From Clostridia bacterium (GTDB lineage: Bacteria; Bacillota; Clostridia; Christensenellales; CAG-1252), in the NCBI GenBank assembly GCA_024685775.1, contig JAIKVL010000003.1, positions 1-39,340 on the forward strand: a stretch of 39,340 nt of DNA. The letters are read 5' to 3'. The notes beneath the pieces are model-generated. The model did not search any database, had not been told where the DNA came from, and was given only the letters and a program-made list of their open reading frames with translations. The position numbers were made by a program, and so were the translations under genes. Below, in pieces: positions 1-7,537 of this stretch (position 1 is the first letter of the stretch; every line of letters starts with the position of its first letter).

Positions 1-280
1 CGATGATCGAAGGCTCGCGATACCACCAGATCGGGAAGCCGATCAAGACGGCGTCGTAAGAGGAAAGATCGGTTCTTACTCCGATCTCGGGGCGCGCGGA
101 ACGATCCGCCATTTCGACGCTGCTTCGGGAATTCTTATTCATCCAATTCAAATCCGCTTTCGAGTAAGGGATCTTCGGAGCAATCTCGAAAAGATCCGCG
201 CCGATTGCGTCCGATAGGTTTTCCGCAACGCGTTTCGTTACTCCGCTTGCGCTGAAATAGGCCACTAAAATTTTACGCAT
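1..280 (-). CDS. Flavodoxin family protein (3' end outside the window)
   Basis: Only the first 93 residues lie in the window. They open with a flavodoxin FMN phosphate-binding loop (LVAYFSASGVTKRVAENL, residues 5-22) and continue with ADLFEIAPKIPYSKADLNW and GFPIWWY, the pattern of the short flavodoxin_4 type proteins common in anaerobes. Such proteins bind FMN and carry low-potential electrons in the cytoplasm; the specific partner is unknown. The ATG at 280 follows AAGGAG at good spacing, and a strong promoter sits just upstream (313-341). The gene is transcribed away from the oad operon terminator and so is its own unit. Family assignment is firm; physiological role is open. Confidence 0.9.
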   Translation of the reverse strand, partial: MRKILVAYFSASGVTKRVAENLSDAIGADLFEIAPKIPYSKADLNWMNKNSRSSVEMADRSARPEIGVRTDLSSYDAVLIGFPIWWYREPSII

Positions 281-312
281 ACGCTCTCTCCTTTTCTTCG
301 TTTTCGCGCCTT

Positions 313-341
313 ATTATAGCATAAATCGATCCGAATTTCAA
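313..341 (-). promoter_or_regulatory. Promoter of the flavodoxin gene
   Basis: On the minus strand TTGAAA (336-341) and TATAAT (313-318) are separated by exactly 17 bp, with a TGC extended -10 preceding TATAAT. It lies 33 bp before the start codon at 280. Confidence 0.75.
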
Positions 342-356
342 TCCCCCTCGCCGCGT

Positions 357-385
357 AAAAAAAACGCGCGACACGAAGCCGCGCG
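357..385 (-). terminator. Terminator of the oad operon
   Basis: Read on the minus strand, a CGCGCG stem (380-385 with 365-370) closes a 9-nt loop and is followed by eight T residues. It lies 20 bp past the oadB stop codon and before the flavodoxin promoter. Confidence 0.7.
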
Positions 386-404
386 AAAAACGATTTGCGT
401 TTTA

Positions 405-1607
405 TCAGAAGATCGCGAGAAGGAAGCCCGCCGCGACCGCCGAGCCGATAACGCCGGCGACGTTCGGTCCCATCGCGTGCATCAAAAGGTAGTTATCGGG
501 ATTCCATTTCTTACCTTCGTTATGTGCCACGCGCGCCGCCATGGGAACCGCGGAAACGCCCGCCGCGCCGATAAGCGGATTGATTTTGCCTTTCGTGATG
601 AAGCACATCAGTTTGCCCATAAGGACGCCGCCCGCCGTGGAGAAGCAGAACGCGAGGAGTCCGAGCCCGACGATCTTCAACGTGTCGAAGGTCAAGAAGG
701 TCTCAAACTGCGCCGTCGCGCCGACGGAGATCCCGAGGAACAAGGTAACGATATTCATCAAAGCGTTTTGCGCGGTATCGGAAAGCCTTTCGGTAACGCC
801 GCATTCCTTCAAGAGGTTACCGAACATCAAGCAGCCGAGAAGCGGCGCGACGCTCGGGAGAAGGACGCAGGTAATGATCGTAACCGCGATCGGGAAGATG
901 ATCTTTTCCTTTTTGGAAACCGTGCGGAGCTGATCCATTTTGATCATACGCTCTTTCTTCGTCGTGAGCACGCGCATTATCGGCGGTTGGATCAACGGGA
1001 TCAACGCCATATAGGAATACGCGGCGATCGCGATCGCGCCGAGTCTTTCGGGAGCGAGGGTCTTCGTTACGAAGATCGCGGTCGGACCGTCCGCGCCGCC
1101 GATGATCGCGACGGAAGCCGCGACTTCGCCGGTAAAGCCGACGGTGATCGCAAGGATCAAAGCCATATAGATACCGAGCTGAGCCGCCGCGCCGAGGATC
1201 AATGACTTCGGGTTCGCGAGCATCGGACCGAAATCCGTCATCGCGCCGACGCCGATAAAGATCAAGCAGGGATACAAGCCGGTCTTAACGCCGATATACA
1301 AGACGTCCAAAAGTCCGCCGTGTTGGAGGACGTTCAGATAATCGACGCCGTGTGCGACCGCATCTTCGCCCGTCCACCATTCGGAATGGAAGAGCGCGGC
1401 GGATTCGGTGCTGAGCCCCGGAAGGTTCGTCAAAAGCATACCGAACGCGATACCGACCAAAAGAAGCGGCTCGAATTTTTTTGCGATACCGAGGAAGAGA
1501 AGCCCGCACGCGACGACCAGCATCACCACTTGTTGCCAATGGATCATCGAGTAACCGGATCCCTCCCAAAGGTTTTTCAGAATTTCACCAATGTTTACAG
1601 CACTCAT
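405..1607 (-). CDS. oadB: Oxaloacetate decarboxylase beta subunit, Na+-pumping membrane carboxylyase
   Basis: Integral membrane subunit that decarboxylates carboxybiotin and exports Na+. At 400 residues it has the usual length of the OadB/GcdB/MmdB family. It shows many hydrophobic segments and the family core GGADGPTAIFVTKTLAPERLG, whose Asp is the known essential Na+/proton residue, as well as the paired NPKSLILGAAAQLG and NPLIGAAGVSAVP segments. The reading frame extends upstream to 1670, but the ATG at 1607 (MSAVNIGEIL) has a GAGGGA site and lies just after the biotin carrier gene, so it is preferred. It is the last gene of oadA-oadG-biotin carrier-oadB. The beta subunit alone cannot tell the substrate apart; the carboxyltransferase gene at 2366-3745 points to oxaloacetate. 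Confidence 0.95.
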   Translation of the reverse strand: MSAVNIGEILKNLWEGSGYSMIHWQQVVMLVVACGLLFLGIAKKFEPLLLVGIAFGMLLTNLPGLSTESAALFHSEWWTGEDAVAHGVDYLNVLQHGGLLDVLYIGVKTGLYPCLIFIGVGAMTDFGPMLANPKSLILGAAAQLGIYMALILAITVGFTGEVAASVAIIGGADGPTAIFVTKTLAPERLGAIAIAAYSYMALIPLIQPPIMRVLTTKKERMIKMDQLRTVSKKEKIIFPIAVTIITCVLLPSVAPLLGCLMFGNLLKECGVTERLSDTAQNALMNIVTLFLGISVGATAQFETFLTFDTLKIVGLGLLAFCFSTAGGVLMGKLMCFITKGKINPLIGAAGVSAVPMAARVAHNEGKKWNPDNYLLMHAMGPNVAGVIGSAVAAGFLLAIF

Positions 1608-1614
1608 AGTTCCC

Positions 1615-2001
1615 TCACGCGATCTCGAAAAGGGGCGTTCCGATTTGAACTTGCGTGCCCTTAGGCGCAAGGACGGCGACGAGCGTTCCGTCTTTGGTGG
1701 CGGTGATCTCGTTTTCCATCTTCATCGCTTCGACGAGCATAACGACTTCGCCGGATTTGACCTTATCGCCGACGTTCTTCTTCACCGCGACGACGACGCC
1801 GGGGAGAGGAGAAGGAGTCGCGTTTCCGCTTGCCGCAGCAGCGGGAGCGGCGGGCGCCGCGGGAGCTTGGACAGGAGCCTGAGCGGCGGCGGGAGCAGCC
1901 GCAGGAGCGGAAATTGCGTCATACTCGGAAAGGAGTTCCGCATTGCCCTTTTCCACTTCGACTTCGTATATTTTACCGTTCAATTTAACCTTATATTTCA
2001 T
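1615..2001 (-). CDS. Biotin carboxyl carrier subunit of the decarboxylase
   Basis: A 128-residue protein with an N-terminal beta-rich segment, an Ala/Pro-rich flexible linker (about residues 31-58) and a C-terminal biotinyl domain (63-128). The biotin site EAMKMENE puts the biotinylated lysine at residue 94. It carries CO2 from the carboxyltransferase to the membrane beta subunit. In Klebsiella OadA this domain is fused to the alpha subunit; here it is a separate gene, as in GcdC/MmdC of glutaconyl- and methylmalonyl-CoA decarboxylases and in several clostridial oxaloacetate decarboxylases. It starts 2 nt after oadG ends and is followed closely by oadB. Biotin attachment needs a BirA-type ligase, not seen in this window. 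Confidence 0.95.
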   Translation of the reverse strand: MKYKVKLNGKIYEVEVEKGNAELLSEYDAISAPAAAPAAAQAPVQAPAAPAAPAAAASGNATPSPLPGVVVAVKKNVGDKVKSGEVVMLVEAMKMENEITATKDGTLVAVLAPKGTQVQIGTPLFEIA

Positions 2002-2003
2002 AA

Positions 2004-2363
2004 TTATTTTCCCTCCTCGGTGACTTCTTTGACAGAGATGAATTTGAGTTCGTTCAGGGGCGTTTGCAATTCGTCCGCGACGATCGCCATGATCATTGCC
2101 GCGGTGCGCTCGTCCACGTTATAGAGCTTGATGGCGCCGCTGCTGCCCGGAGCGAGTTCGGGCTCCGAAGCGGGCGCGGGGCTTTCGACTTTACTTTTAT
2201 CCGCCGATTTTTTCCCCTTCCCTTCGAATTTGCGAACGACGAAGGAAAGCAGATAGATAAAGCCCATCAAGATGAACAAAACGCAAATTACGAGGCAGAA
2301 TCCGACAAGCGCCAAAAGCAGACCTTGTGGTACCGTAAATTTGGTTGCGATCAAGCTTCCCAT
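2004..2363 (-). CDS. oadG: Oxaloacetate decarboxylase gamma/delta-type small membrane subunit
   Basis: A 119-residue protein with one N-terminal transmembrane helix (about residues 13-42), a charged Lys/Pro/Glu linker and a short conserved C-terminal part (ERTAAMIMAIVADEL and FISVKEV). This is the layout of OadG/MmdD/GcdD subunits, which assemble the carboxyltransferase onto the membrane beta subunit. An in-frame TTG at 2369 also exists, but GGAGG lies 7 nt before the ATG at 2363 and only 1 nt before the TTG, so ATG is chosen. The gene follows oadA by 2 nt and must be translated from the same message. Confidence 0.85.
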   Translation of the reverse strand: MGSLIATKFTVPQGLLLALVGFCLVICVLFILMGFIYLLSFVVRKFEGKGKKSADKSKVESPAPASEPELAPGSSGAIKLYNVDERTAAMIMAIVADELQTPLNELKFISVKEVTEEGK

Positions 2364-2365
2364 AA

Positions 2366-3745
2366 TCAATCCTCCACCTTTTCAATGGTGTATTTTACTT
2401 GCTTTTCTTCTCTTTCTTTTCTCGCGGCGAAGAACTTCTCTGCGACCTGCGGGAAAGCGATGTAAGAAAGGACGTCTTCATCCGACTTCACGGTTCCGGC
2501 GAGCTCTTTCTTGGTCTTCTCGAAAGCGGGTTCCAAAGTGTCCGCAAAACGGCAAGTGATCGGCTTTTCGTCGCCGAGGACTTTCTTTTTGAGGTCTTCG
2601 TTGATCTTGCCGGGCGCTCTGCCGTACTCACCGCGGAGATAAGCTTTGACTTCTTTGCCGACGTTTACGTATTTTCCGTAAAGGACGTTGCTCGTCGCTT
2701 GCACGCCGACCATTTGGCTCATCGGGGTAACGAGCGGCGGATAACCGAGGTCTTCCCTGACCTTCGGGGTCTCGGCCAAGACTTCTTCCAATCTATCGAG
2801 CGCGTTCTGTTGTTCGAGCTGAGATAAGAGGTTACTGAGCATACCGCCCGGGACCTTGTAGCTCAAAGCGTTCGTGTCGGTGGAAAGAGATTTGGCTTTC
2901 AGCGTTCCGCTCTTGACGAAATCCGCGAAAACGGGTTTGAAGAAATCGTTGATCTTCTTCAAGACGTCGGCGTCGAGATCGACTTCGTAACCGAGTTGTT
3001 TTAAGGCGTAAGCGAGGGTCTCGGTCGCGGGTTGCGACGTTCCGCCCGAGAAAGTGCTCGTCGCAGTGTCGAGGATATCGACGCCCGCTTCGACCGCTTT
3101 CAGCGCGGTCATGTACGCGAGACCGGTCGTGCAGTGCGTGTGAAGGATGACGGGGAGTCCGACTTCGTTTTTCAAAGCGGAAACGAGATCGTAGGCTTCT
3201 TGCGGCCCCATAACGCCCGCCATATCTTTGATGCAGATCGTCGCACAACCCATTTTCTTCATCGTCTTGCCGACTTCGACGAAGTTTTTAAGGGTGTGGA
3301 CGGGGCTCGTCGTGTAACTGATCGCGCCGGACGCGAGCGCGCCGCGCTTGATCGTCTCGTCGACGGCGACTTCGATATTTCTCATATCGTTCAACGCGTC
3401 GAAGATACGAATGATATCGATCCCGTTTGCGACGGAACGCTCGACGAATTTACGAACGACGTCGTCCGGATAATGCTTATAACCGAGAAGGTTTTGCCCT
3501 CTCAAAAGCATTTGCAATTTCGTGTTCGGCATCGCCGCTTTGATTTTGCGGAGCCTTTCCCACGGATCTTCGTTCAAGAAGCGCAAGCAACTGTCAAACG
3601 TCGCGCCGCCCCAACACTCGACCGAATAATATCCGGCTTTATCCATCTCGCCGAGAATACCCTCGAATTTTTCGATGGGAAGTCTCGTCGCAATGAGCGA
3701 TTGGTTCGCGTCGCGAAGTACCGTTTCGGTAAACTGAACTTTCAT
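2366..3745 (-). CDS. oadA: Oxaloacetate decarboxylase alpha subunit, carboxyltransferase (biotin domain separate)
   Basis: Transfers the carboxyl group of oxaloacetate to biotin, forming pyruvate. Its 459 residues contain the HMG-CoA-lyase-like TIM barrel (about 1-270) with DANQSLIATR near the start, CIKDMAG (carrying the metal-site lysine of this family) and the metal-binding HTHCTTG. A conserved PYC/OADA domain follows (about 290-440). The C-terminal biotin domain of the Klebsiella enzyme is missing and supplied by the gene at 1615-2001. The ATG at 3745 follows AGGAGGG. It is the first gene of the operon. The same sequence type is called pyruvate carboxylase subunit B in some archaea; co-location with the membrane beta and gamma subunits favours the decarboxylase. 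Confidence 0.95.
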   Translation of the reverse strand: MKVQFTETVLRDANQSLIATRLPIEKFEGILGEMDKAGYYSVECWGGATFDSCLRFLNEDPWERLRKIKAAMPNTKLQMLLRGQNLLGYKHYPDDVVRKFVERSVANGIDIIRIFDALNDMRNIEVAVDETIKRGALASGAISYTTSPVHTLKNFVEVGKTMKKMGCATICIKDMAGVMGPQEAYDLVSALKNEVGLPVILHTHCTTGLAYMTALKAVEAGVDILDTATSTFSGGTSQPATETLAYALKQLGYEVDLDADVLKKINDFFKPVFADFVKSGTLKAKSLSTDTNALSYKVPGGMLSNLLSQLEQQNALDRLEEVLAETPKVREDLGYPPLVTPMSQMVGVQATSNVLYGKYVNVGKEVKAYLRGEYGRAPGKINEDLKKKVLGDEKPITCRFADTLEPAFEKTKKELAGTVKSDEDVLSYIAFPQVAEKFFAARKEREEKQVKYTIEKVED

Positions 3746-3795
3746 AATCCCTCCTATTGAAAGAGCGGCAAAGCCGCCAAAATTTTCCTTTTAAC

Positions 3796-3824
3796 AGTAT
3801 AGCATTTTACGCGCGCGTGAGCAA
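3796..3824 (-). promoter_or_regulatory. Promoter of the oad operon
   Basis: Minus-strand TTGCTC (3819-3824), 17-bp spacer, TATACT (3796-3801) with a TGC extended -10. A short GCGGC-TTT-GCCGC hairpin lies in the leader around 3761-3777, between promoter and ribosome binding site. Confidence 0.65.
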
Positions 3825-3865
3825 AGCGATTTTACCCAAATACACGCAAAAATTCAAAATTTCGT

Positions 3866-3900
3866 CCATGAAATAAAAAAAACGGGGCGGTTTAACCCAA
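3866..3900 (-). terminator. Possible weak terminator after the ZIP transporter gene
   Basis: Just past the stop codon the minus strand can form a small imperfect GGG/CCC and GGT/ACC stem followed by G and eight T residues. The stem is short and irregular, so this is tentative. Confidence 0.35.
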
Positions 3901-4671
3901 CCCAACGTCCAAAGCCATCATAACGACGAAGCCGACGGCGAATGCGACCGTCGAAATATTCGTGTGCTCCCCTTTTGCGGTCTCGGGGATCAACTCCTCG
4001 ACGACGACGTAAAACATCGCGCCCGCGGCAAACGCCAAAAGATACGGAAGGATCGGAAGAAAGACTTTTGCCGCAAAAATCGTCAAAAGCGCGCCGATCG
4101 GTTCCACGACGCCGGAAAGGACGCCGTATAAGAAGGTCTTTTCCTTTTTCATTCCCTCCGCGCGAAGCGGCATCGAGACGATCGCGCCTTCCGGGAAGTT
4201 TTGGAGCGCGATACCGACGGACATAACGATCGCGCCCGCGAGGCTGATGCTTTCGTTTCCGTAAAGCCAACCCGCGAAAATGACGCCGACGGTCATTCCT
4301 TCGGGAAGATTATGGAGCGCGACGGCGAGGAACATCTTCGTCGTGTTCTTCAATCCGCTCGGGACGCCCTCTTCGCTGTTGTCGTTATGGATATGCGGGA
4401 TCACGATATCCAGCCCGAGAAGGAACAGCATACCGATCAAAAAGCCGATCACCGAAGGAACGAACGCAAACCGCCCGAGCGATTTGGACTCCTCGATCGC
4501 AGGGACGATCAAACTGAAAAACGAAGCGGAAACCATGATCCCCGCGGCAAACGCCGTCAGCCCCTTTTTGAGCTTCGGGTCCATTTCCTTTTTCATAAAA
4601 AAGACGCAAGACGCGCCGAGACACGTTCCCAAAAGCGGTATCAAAATTCCCCAAATCACTTTTCCCCACAT
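3892..4671 (-). CDS. ZIP-family divalent metal transporter (ZupT/GufA-like)
   Basis: A 259-residue membrane protein with about eight hydrophobic segments. It has both ZIP signature helices: one with HNLPEG and one with the matching QNFPEG, which form the binuclear metal site, plus a EELIPE segment in a later helix. A short acidic/His loop (HIHNDNSEE) lies between helices 3 and 4, as in ZIP proteins. It is expected to import Zn2+ or other divalent metals. The open frame runs far upstream to 4971, but GAGGG lies 7 nt before the ATG at 4671 (MWGKVIW) and a promoter is found at 4700-4728, so the upstream extension is rejected. Which metal is carried cannot be told. Confidence 0.92.
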   Translation of the reverse strand: MWGKVIWGILIPLLGTCLGASCVFFMKKEMDPKLKKGLTAFAAGIMVSASFFSLIVPAIEESKSLGRFAFVPSVIGFLIGMLFLLGLDIVIPHIHNDNSEEGVPSGLKNTTKMFLAVALHNLPEGMTVGVIFAGWLYGNESISLAGAIVMSVGIALQNFPEGAIVSMPLRAEGMKKEKTFLYGVLSGVVEPIGALLTIFAAKVFLPILPYLLAFAAGAMFYVVVEELIPETAKGEHTNISTVAFAVGFVVMMALDVGLG

Positions 4672-4699
4672 AAACAATCCCTCAAAAAAAACCGTCCTA

Positions 4700-4728
4700 A
4701 CTATACCATAAGCGTTTTCTTTTGTAAA
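4700..4728 (-). promoter_or_regulatory. Promoter of the ZIP transporter gene
   Basis: Minus-strand TTTACA (4723-4728), 17-bp spacer, TATAGT (4700-4705). The short leader holds a run of eight T residues before the ribosome binding site. No metal-regulator operator was recognised. Confidence 0.65.
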
Positions 4729-4819
4729 CCGAACGATTCCATATTGTTTATTCCGATTTATGCGGGAAAAGACGAAGCTACCGAAAAATGCCGCTCGGAG
4801 GCGGAAATTCCTCTCTTTC

Positions 4820-5224
4820 TCAAACGATATCGAATCGGAAATCTCCTTCTTTGCATTGCTCTTTCGTCTCGACAACGATATAGATTTTTCCCTTTTTGAG
4901 CCCGTCGATCTCAGACGAAATCTCTTCGCCCGCGCGAACGGAAAACAGCTCTTTTTTTCCGTCGCCCGCATCGTAATAGACGACCGCGCTACCCTCTTTC
5001 ATTTTTGCGGAGTATTTCAATTTCTCCGTCGATGCGTTTTTACATTTCAAAGTCAAAACCTTCGTTCCTTCCAGCGACACGAAAGAAATCGAAGAAGAAT
5101 CCGAAGAATTCGTCGTCACGATACCGAGAGCGTTATACGACGAAACGTACTTATCGCAACCCGCAAAACAAAAAAGCGACAAAACCATCGTCGTTACGAC
5201 CATAATCAACAGAGCTTTTCTCAT
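4820..5224 (-). CDS. Small putative lipoprotein, function unknown
   Basis: A 134-residue protein with an N-terminal signal peptide (Arg-Lys, then a hydrophobic run) ending in CFAGC, so Cys23 is the likely lipid-modified residue. The rest is about 110 residues rich in Ser, Lys and Glu with alternating hydrophobic positions, suggesting a small beta-sandwich outside the cell. No family is recognised. The ATG at 5224 follows GGAGG. It lies 52 bp after the HAD phosphatase gene on the same strand and is probably co-transcribed with it, although a functional link is not evident. Confidence 0.75.
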   Translation of the reverse strand: MRKALLIMVVTTMVLSLFCFAGCDKYVSSYNALGIVTTNSSDSSSISFVSLEGTKVLTLKCKNASTEKLKYSAKMKEGSAVVYYDAGDGKKELFSVRAGEEISSEIDGLKKGKIYIVVETKEQCKEGDFRFDIV

Positions 5225-5276
5225 AATAACCTCCGACCCGTTTTAACCGCGCGATGCGTTTCCGAACGAAACGATC

Positions 5277-5927
5277 TCACGGAATATATTTTCTAATATC
5301 GACCGCGCTTTCCGCGAGAAAGGTTGCGCCCGCCTTCGTCAGCTCTTCTTTATCGCCGTATCCGTATAAAACGCCGATCGAATCGATCCCGACCGCGTTT
5401 GCCGCCGAAACGTCGTTCTCCCTGTCGCCGACCATTACGACTTCGGATCGATCCGTGACCCCGAGCCGTTCAAGCGCGTATCGAATCACGTCCGTTTTAG
5501 ACGGGCGAAGGCTGTCCTCCGCCGTCGCGACAAAGTCGAAGTTCTTTTTCAAACCGAAATGATCGAGGACGAGATCCGTCGGGAGCGCGGCTTTGGATGT
5601 GGCGACGGCAAGCGTCTTACCCGCGGCTTTCAAATCCGAAAGTAAGGTTTCGACGCCGAAATAAACGACGTTTTCAAACGCGCCGCCCTTTTCGTTATAA
5701 TACGTCCGATAAAAAGCGATCGCCCGATCCGTTTCCTCGGGAGAATAACCGAGAACGCGACCGAAAGAATCTTTGAGAGGCGGACCGACGAACTTTCGGA
5801 GTTTCGATCGATCCGGGAGTTCCCTGCCCATCTTACGGATCGCATACTCGAATCCATTCATAATCCCCGGCGCGGAATCCGTCAAAGTTCCGTCCAAATC
5901 AAAAAGAACATATCGGTAATTTTTCAA
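5277..5927 (-). CDS. HAD-superfamily hydrolase, phosphoglycolate phosphatase-like
   Basis: A soluble Mg2+-dependent phosphatase of about 216 residues. HAD motif I is FDLDGTLTDS near the N-terminus, motif II is VATSK, the motif III lysine is in RPSKTDV, and motif IV is VMVGDREND. The helical cap between motifs I and II makes it a C1-cap enzyme of the Gph/PgmB type, acting on a small phosphorylated metabolite. The start is uncertain: an ATG at 5948 is in frame but has a poor ribosome site, whereas TTG at 5927 follows AGGGGGG at 7-nt spacing and gives the usual short lead into motif I. The exact substrate is not determined by sequence. Confidence 0.88.
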   Translation of the reverse strand: MKNYRYVLFDLDGTLTDSAPGIMNGFEYAIRKMGRELPDRSKLRKFVGPPLKDSFGRVLGYSPEETDRAIAFYRTYYNEKGGAFENVVYFGVETLLSDLKAAGKTLAVATSKAALPTDLVLDHFGLKKNFDFVATAEDSLRPSKTDVIRYALERLGVTDRSEVVMVGDRENDVSAANAVGIDSIGVLYGYGDKEELTKAGATFLAESAVDIRKYIP

Positions 5928-6068
5928 ATGGCATTCCCCCCTATGCATCTTATCAACATTTCCGAACGACAAAAAAGAGGTCGGTTTATGAAGAAGATAA
6001 AATACATTACGTTCAGATTCATATTCTTCACTTCCGGAATAACCGCAAAGCGGAAAACCGACTTTTTT

Positions 6069-6097
6069 ATGCTATCACAAAGAAGAACCCTTGTCAA
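6069..6097 (-). promoter_or_regulatory. Promoter of the HAD phosphatase gene
   Basis: Minus-strand TTGACA (6092-6097), 17-bp spacer, TAGCAT (6069-6074). The leader to the start codon is about 115-135 nt and contains a CCGC-TTT-GCGG mini-hairpin near 6044-6054. Confidence 0.6.
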
Positions 6098-6190
6098 ACT
6101 TCGATCAGTCGCCGAAACAAAGATCATCAAAACAGCGCACAAATAATTCCGATACAAGGGAACCTGTTTTTTTGTGACACTTGTACCGAC

Positions 6191-6310
6191 GGCGGAAGTG
6201 ATGCAGTTTATTTCACAAACCGTGATGCTTTGCGGTTTTACCGCAAAGTGATGTGATGAGTTCCGCCTCTCGTGCCAATAGCGCACATCACCTTCCGCGA
6301 GAGCGACACA
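6191..6310. repeat. Palindrome-rich element with repeated GTGATG motif
   Basis: A dense block of nested inverted repeats in the 400-nt gap between the HAD gene and the next small gene. GGCGGAA (6191-6197) pairs with TTCCGCC (6261-6267). Inside is a perfect 9-bp hairpin with a TTT loop (6228-6248). GTGATG occurs directly at 6198, 6222, 6248 and 6253, and inverted as CATCAC at 6286. CTCTCG (6267-6272) can pair with CGAGAG (6298-6303). An open frame crosses the block on the minus strand but has no ribosome site and the composition of structured DNA. It may be a small non-autonomous repeat element or a structured RNA. Confidence 0.55.
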
Positions 6311-6361
6311 CATCGTTCAAAAAAAGCGCCTTGCAATATCTATAAACCGAGTTTTATCGAT

Positions 6362-6610
6362 TCAAAACCAATATTCTTTCATCTTTGATAAAAAATCTTT
6401 TGTTATCGGGTACCCGGAACTCTCCCCAATGACAGAGTCAATACCGCAAAACGGGCAAAGAGCCGTCTCCTTTGTTCCTTGAATCCATTCGTTAATTTCA
6501 GCAGGAGCAAATATGGATAAACAGAAAAAGCATCCGCATTTGTTGTCGTGTAAAAGCATAGCTTTATTATTTGTGCAAAAGTGATGTGCTCTGATTATTC
6601 TTTGATCCAT
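6362..6610 (-). CDS. Small cysteine-rich protein, probable zinc-binding, function unknown
   Basis: An 82-residue soluble protein with CGCFFC (residues 25-30) and CPFC (52-55), two knuckles that probably bind one metal ion, followed by GIDSVIGESSGYPIT and an aromatic end (EYWF). This layout resembles a family of small uncharacterised cytoplasmic proteins found in many bacteria, recalled from general knowledge rather than searched. A GTG lies two codons upstream, but the ATG at 6610 has GAGG at proper spacing. The gene sits in an AT-richer stretch with two other small genes. No function is known to me. Confidence 0.75.
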   Translation of the reverse strand: MDQRIIRAHHFCTNNKAMLLHDNKCGCFFCLSIFAPAEINEWIQGTKETALCPFCGIDSVIGESSGYPITKDFLSKMKEYWF

Positions 6611-6673
6611 TTTCACCTCTCTGAATCCCGACTTATCAATTTCTTTATCATAATATTATGGGATAAAAAGTGC

Positions 6674-6717
6674 AAAAGAAACCTCTCTTGCAATGGTAGA
6701 CAAAAGAGATTTCTTTT
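6674..6717 (-). terminator. Hairpin downstream of the four-helix-bundle operon
   Basis: AAAAGAAA (6674-6681) pairs with TTTCTTTT (6710-6717), and TCTCTT (6684-6689) with AAGAGA (6704-6709), with a two-base bulge. It lies about 75 nt past the stop codon at 6791 and before the next gene. A second small hairpin, GCACC-TAAAT-GGTGC, is at 6728-6742. Confidence 0.5.
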
Positions 6718-6790
6718 ATGTATAAGAGCACCTAAATGGTGCAGATTTAAGATAAGAAACCTAAAATGATACATAATAGATACATTCACA

Positions 6791-7165
6791 TTATTCTGTC
6801 AAAAAGTGTTGCTTGTATTCAGGTAATGCTTTGACAGCTTCTAATGTTTCTTCTATGCCGGAGAATAGTGACACGTGACTGCCACCGACCGGTTCCCACA
6901 TTGCCGGAAGTGCTCCGGGTTGGTTGCCTATATACATCCATTCTTCTTCGTCGAATTGGCGAAGTATCTCATAAACATATTTATAATAACCGTGTTTACT
7001 CTTCAAAATAACAAAACGTTTTATATGCTCCGGATTATAAATGACCTGTACGATTTCATCCGTCCAACCGTCAAGACCTTGCTTGAACATTATAGGCACA
7101 ATTTCTTCCCAAGAGCGCATCGGCGTGATATGCCTTGTGATTCGTTTTTTAAATAGATTTTTCAT
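6791..7165 (-). CDS. Hypothetical protein in the islet, function unknown
   Basis: A 124-residue soluble protein with no signal peptide or membrane segment. It begins with a basic stretch (KNLFKKRITRH) and then alternates aromatic and acidic residues (DGWTDEIVQVIYN, GYYKYVYEILRQFDEEEWMYIG), ending EYKQHFLTE. I do not recognise a family. Its ATG overlaps the stop codon of the upstream four-helix-bundle gene by 4 nt (ATGA), so the two are translationally coupled and may act together. Codons are noticeably richer in A and T than in the metabolic genes of the window, consistent with transfer. Confidence 0.7.
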   Translation of the reverse strand: MKNLFKKRITRHITPMRSWEEIVPIMFKQGLDGWTDEIVQVIYNPEHIKRFVILKSKHGYYKYVYEILRQFDEEEWMYIGNQPGALPAMWEPVGGSHVSLFSGIEETLEAVKALPEYKQHFLTE

Positions 7166-7515
7166 TTGTTGTTTTCCTTTGCTGTGTTAACAGAGGAAAC
7201 AAGCATCGCGCGGAGTGATTTACATTTTGATTCAAGGGAATTGTACCGCTCCTCGTTTATGTAATTTGTTTTGAAAAGCAATTCCAGCCAATACCCGGTT
7301 TCGTTCGCTTCTTTCAGCGCAATCTGCATTTTTGATATAAAATCCGCCGTCCCGTGCGCATATTTTGCCTCACGGATATTGGCACCAATGGACGTTCCAC
7401 TCCTACCGATCTGATTTGAGATAATGCTTTCCCTCTGTTCTTTCAAAATTTTTACCAGATTGATAATCAATACGGCAAATTCCATAGATTGCTCTGCAAG
7501 TTTATCGTTTTGCAT
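7162..7515 (-). CDS. Four-helix-bundle protein (23S rRNA intervening-sequence/S23 family)
   Basis: A 117-residue all-helical protein. The pattern (LIINLVKIL, a loop with NQIGRSGTSIGANIREAKYA, FISKMQIALKEANETGYWLELL, then RYNSLESKCKSLRAMLVSSV) matches the four helix bundle protein family first described from 23S rRNA intervening sequences and related in fold to Avd of diversity-generating retroelements. These proteins form basic rings and are thought to bind nucleic acid; the role here is unknown, and neither a reverse transcriptase nor an rRNA gene is in the window. ATG at 7515 follows AAGGTG. A promoter is at 7538-7566, whose -35 touches the hairpin array. The next gene overlaps by 4 nt. Confidence 0.88.
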   Translation of the reverse strand: MQNDKLAEQSMEFAVLIINLVKILKEQRESIISNQIGRSGTSIGANIREAKYAHGTADFISKMQIALKEANETGYWLELLFKTNYINEERYNSLESKCKSLRAMLVSSVNTAKENNK

Positions 7516-7537
7516 GCTTCCATCACCTTCCCAGTAT

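Noticed and set aside
4672-4971. N-terminal extension of the ZIP transporter to 4971
   Set aside because: The extension is a Lys/Arg/Ser/Phe-rich run across a good promoter and ribosome site; the family starts at the first membrane helix after 4671.
5924-6313. 129-codon minus-strand frame over the palindromic block
   Set aside because: It crosses nested hairpins and the HAD promoter, lacks a ribosome site and shows no protein family pattern.
7162-7515. Avd of a diversity-generating retroelement
   Set aside because: No reverse transcriptase, template repeat or variable-repeat gene was found in the window; the general four-helix-bundle family fits as well.
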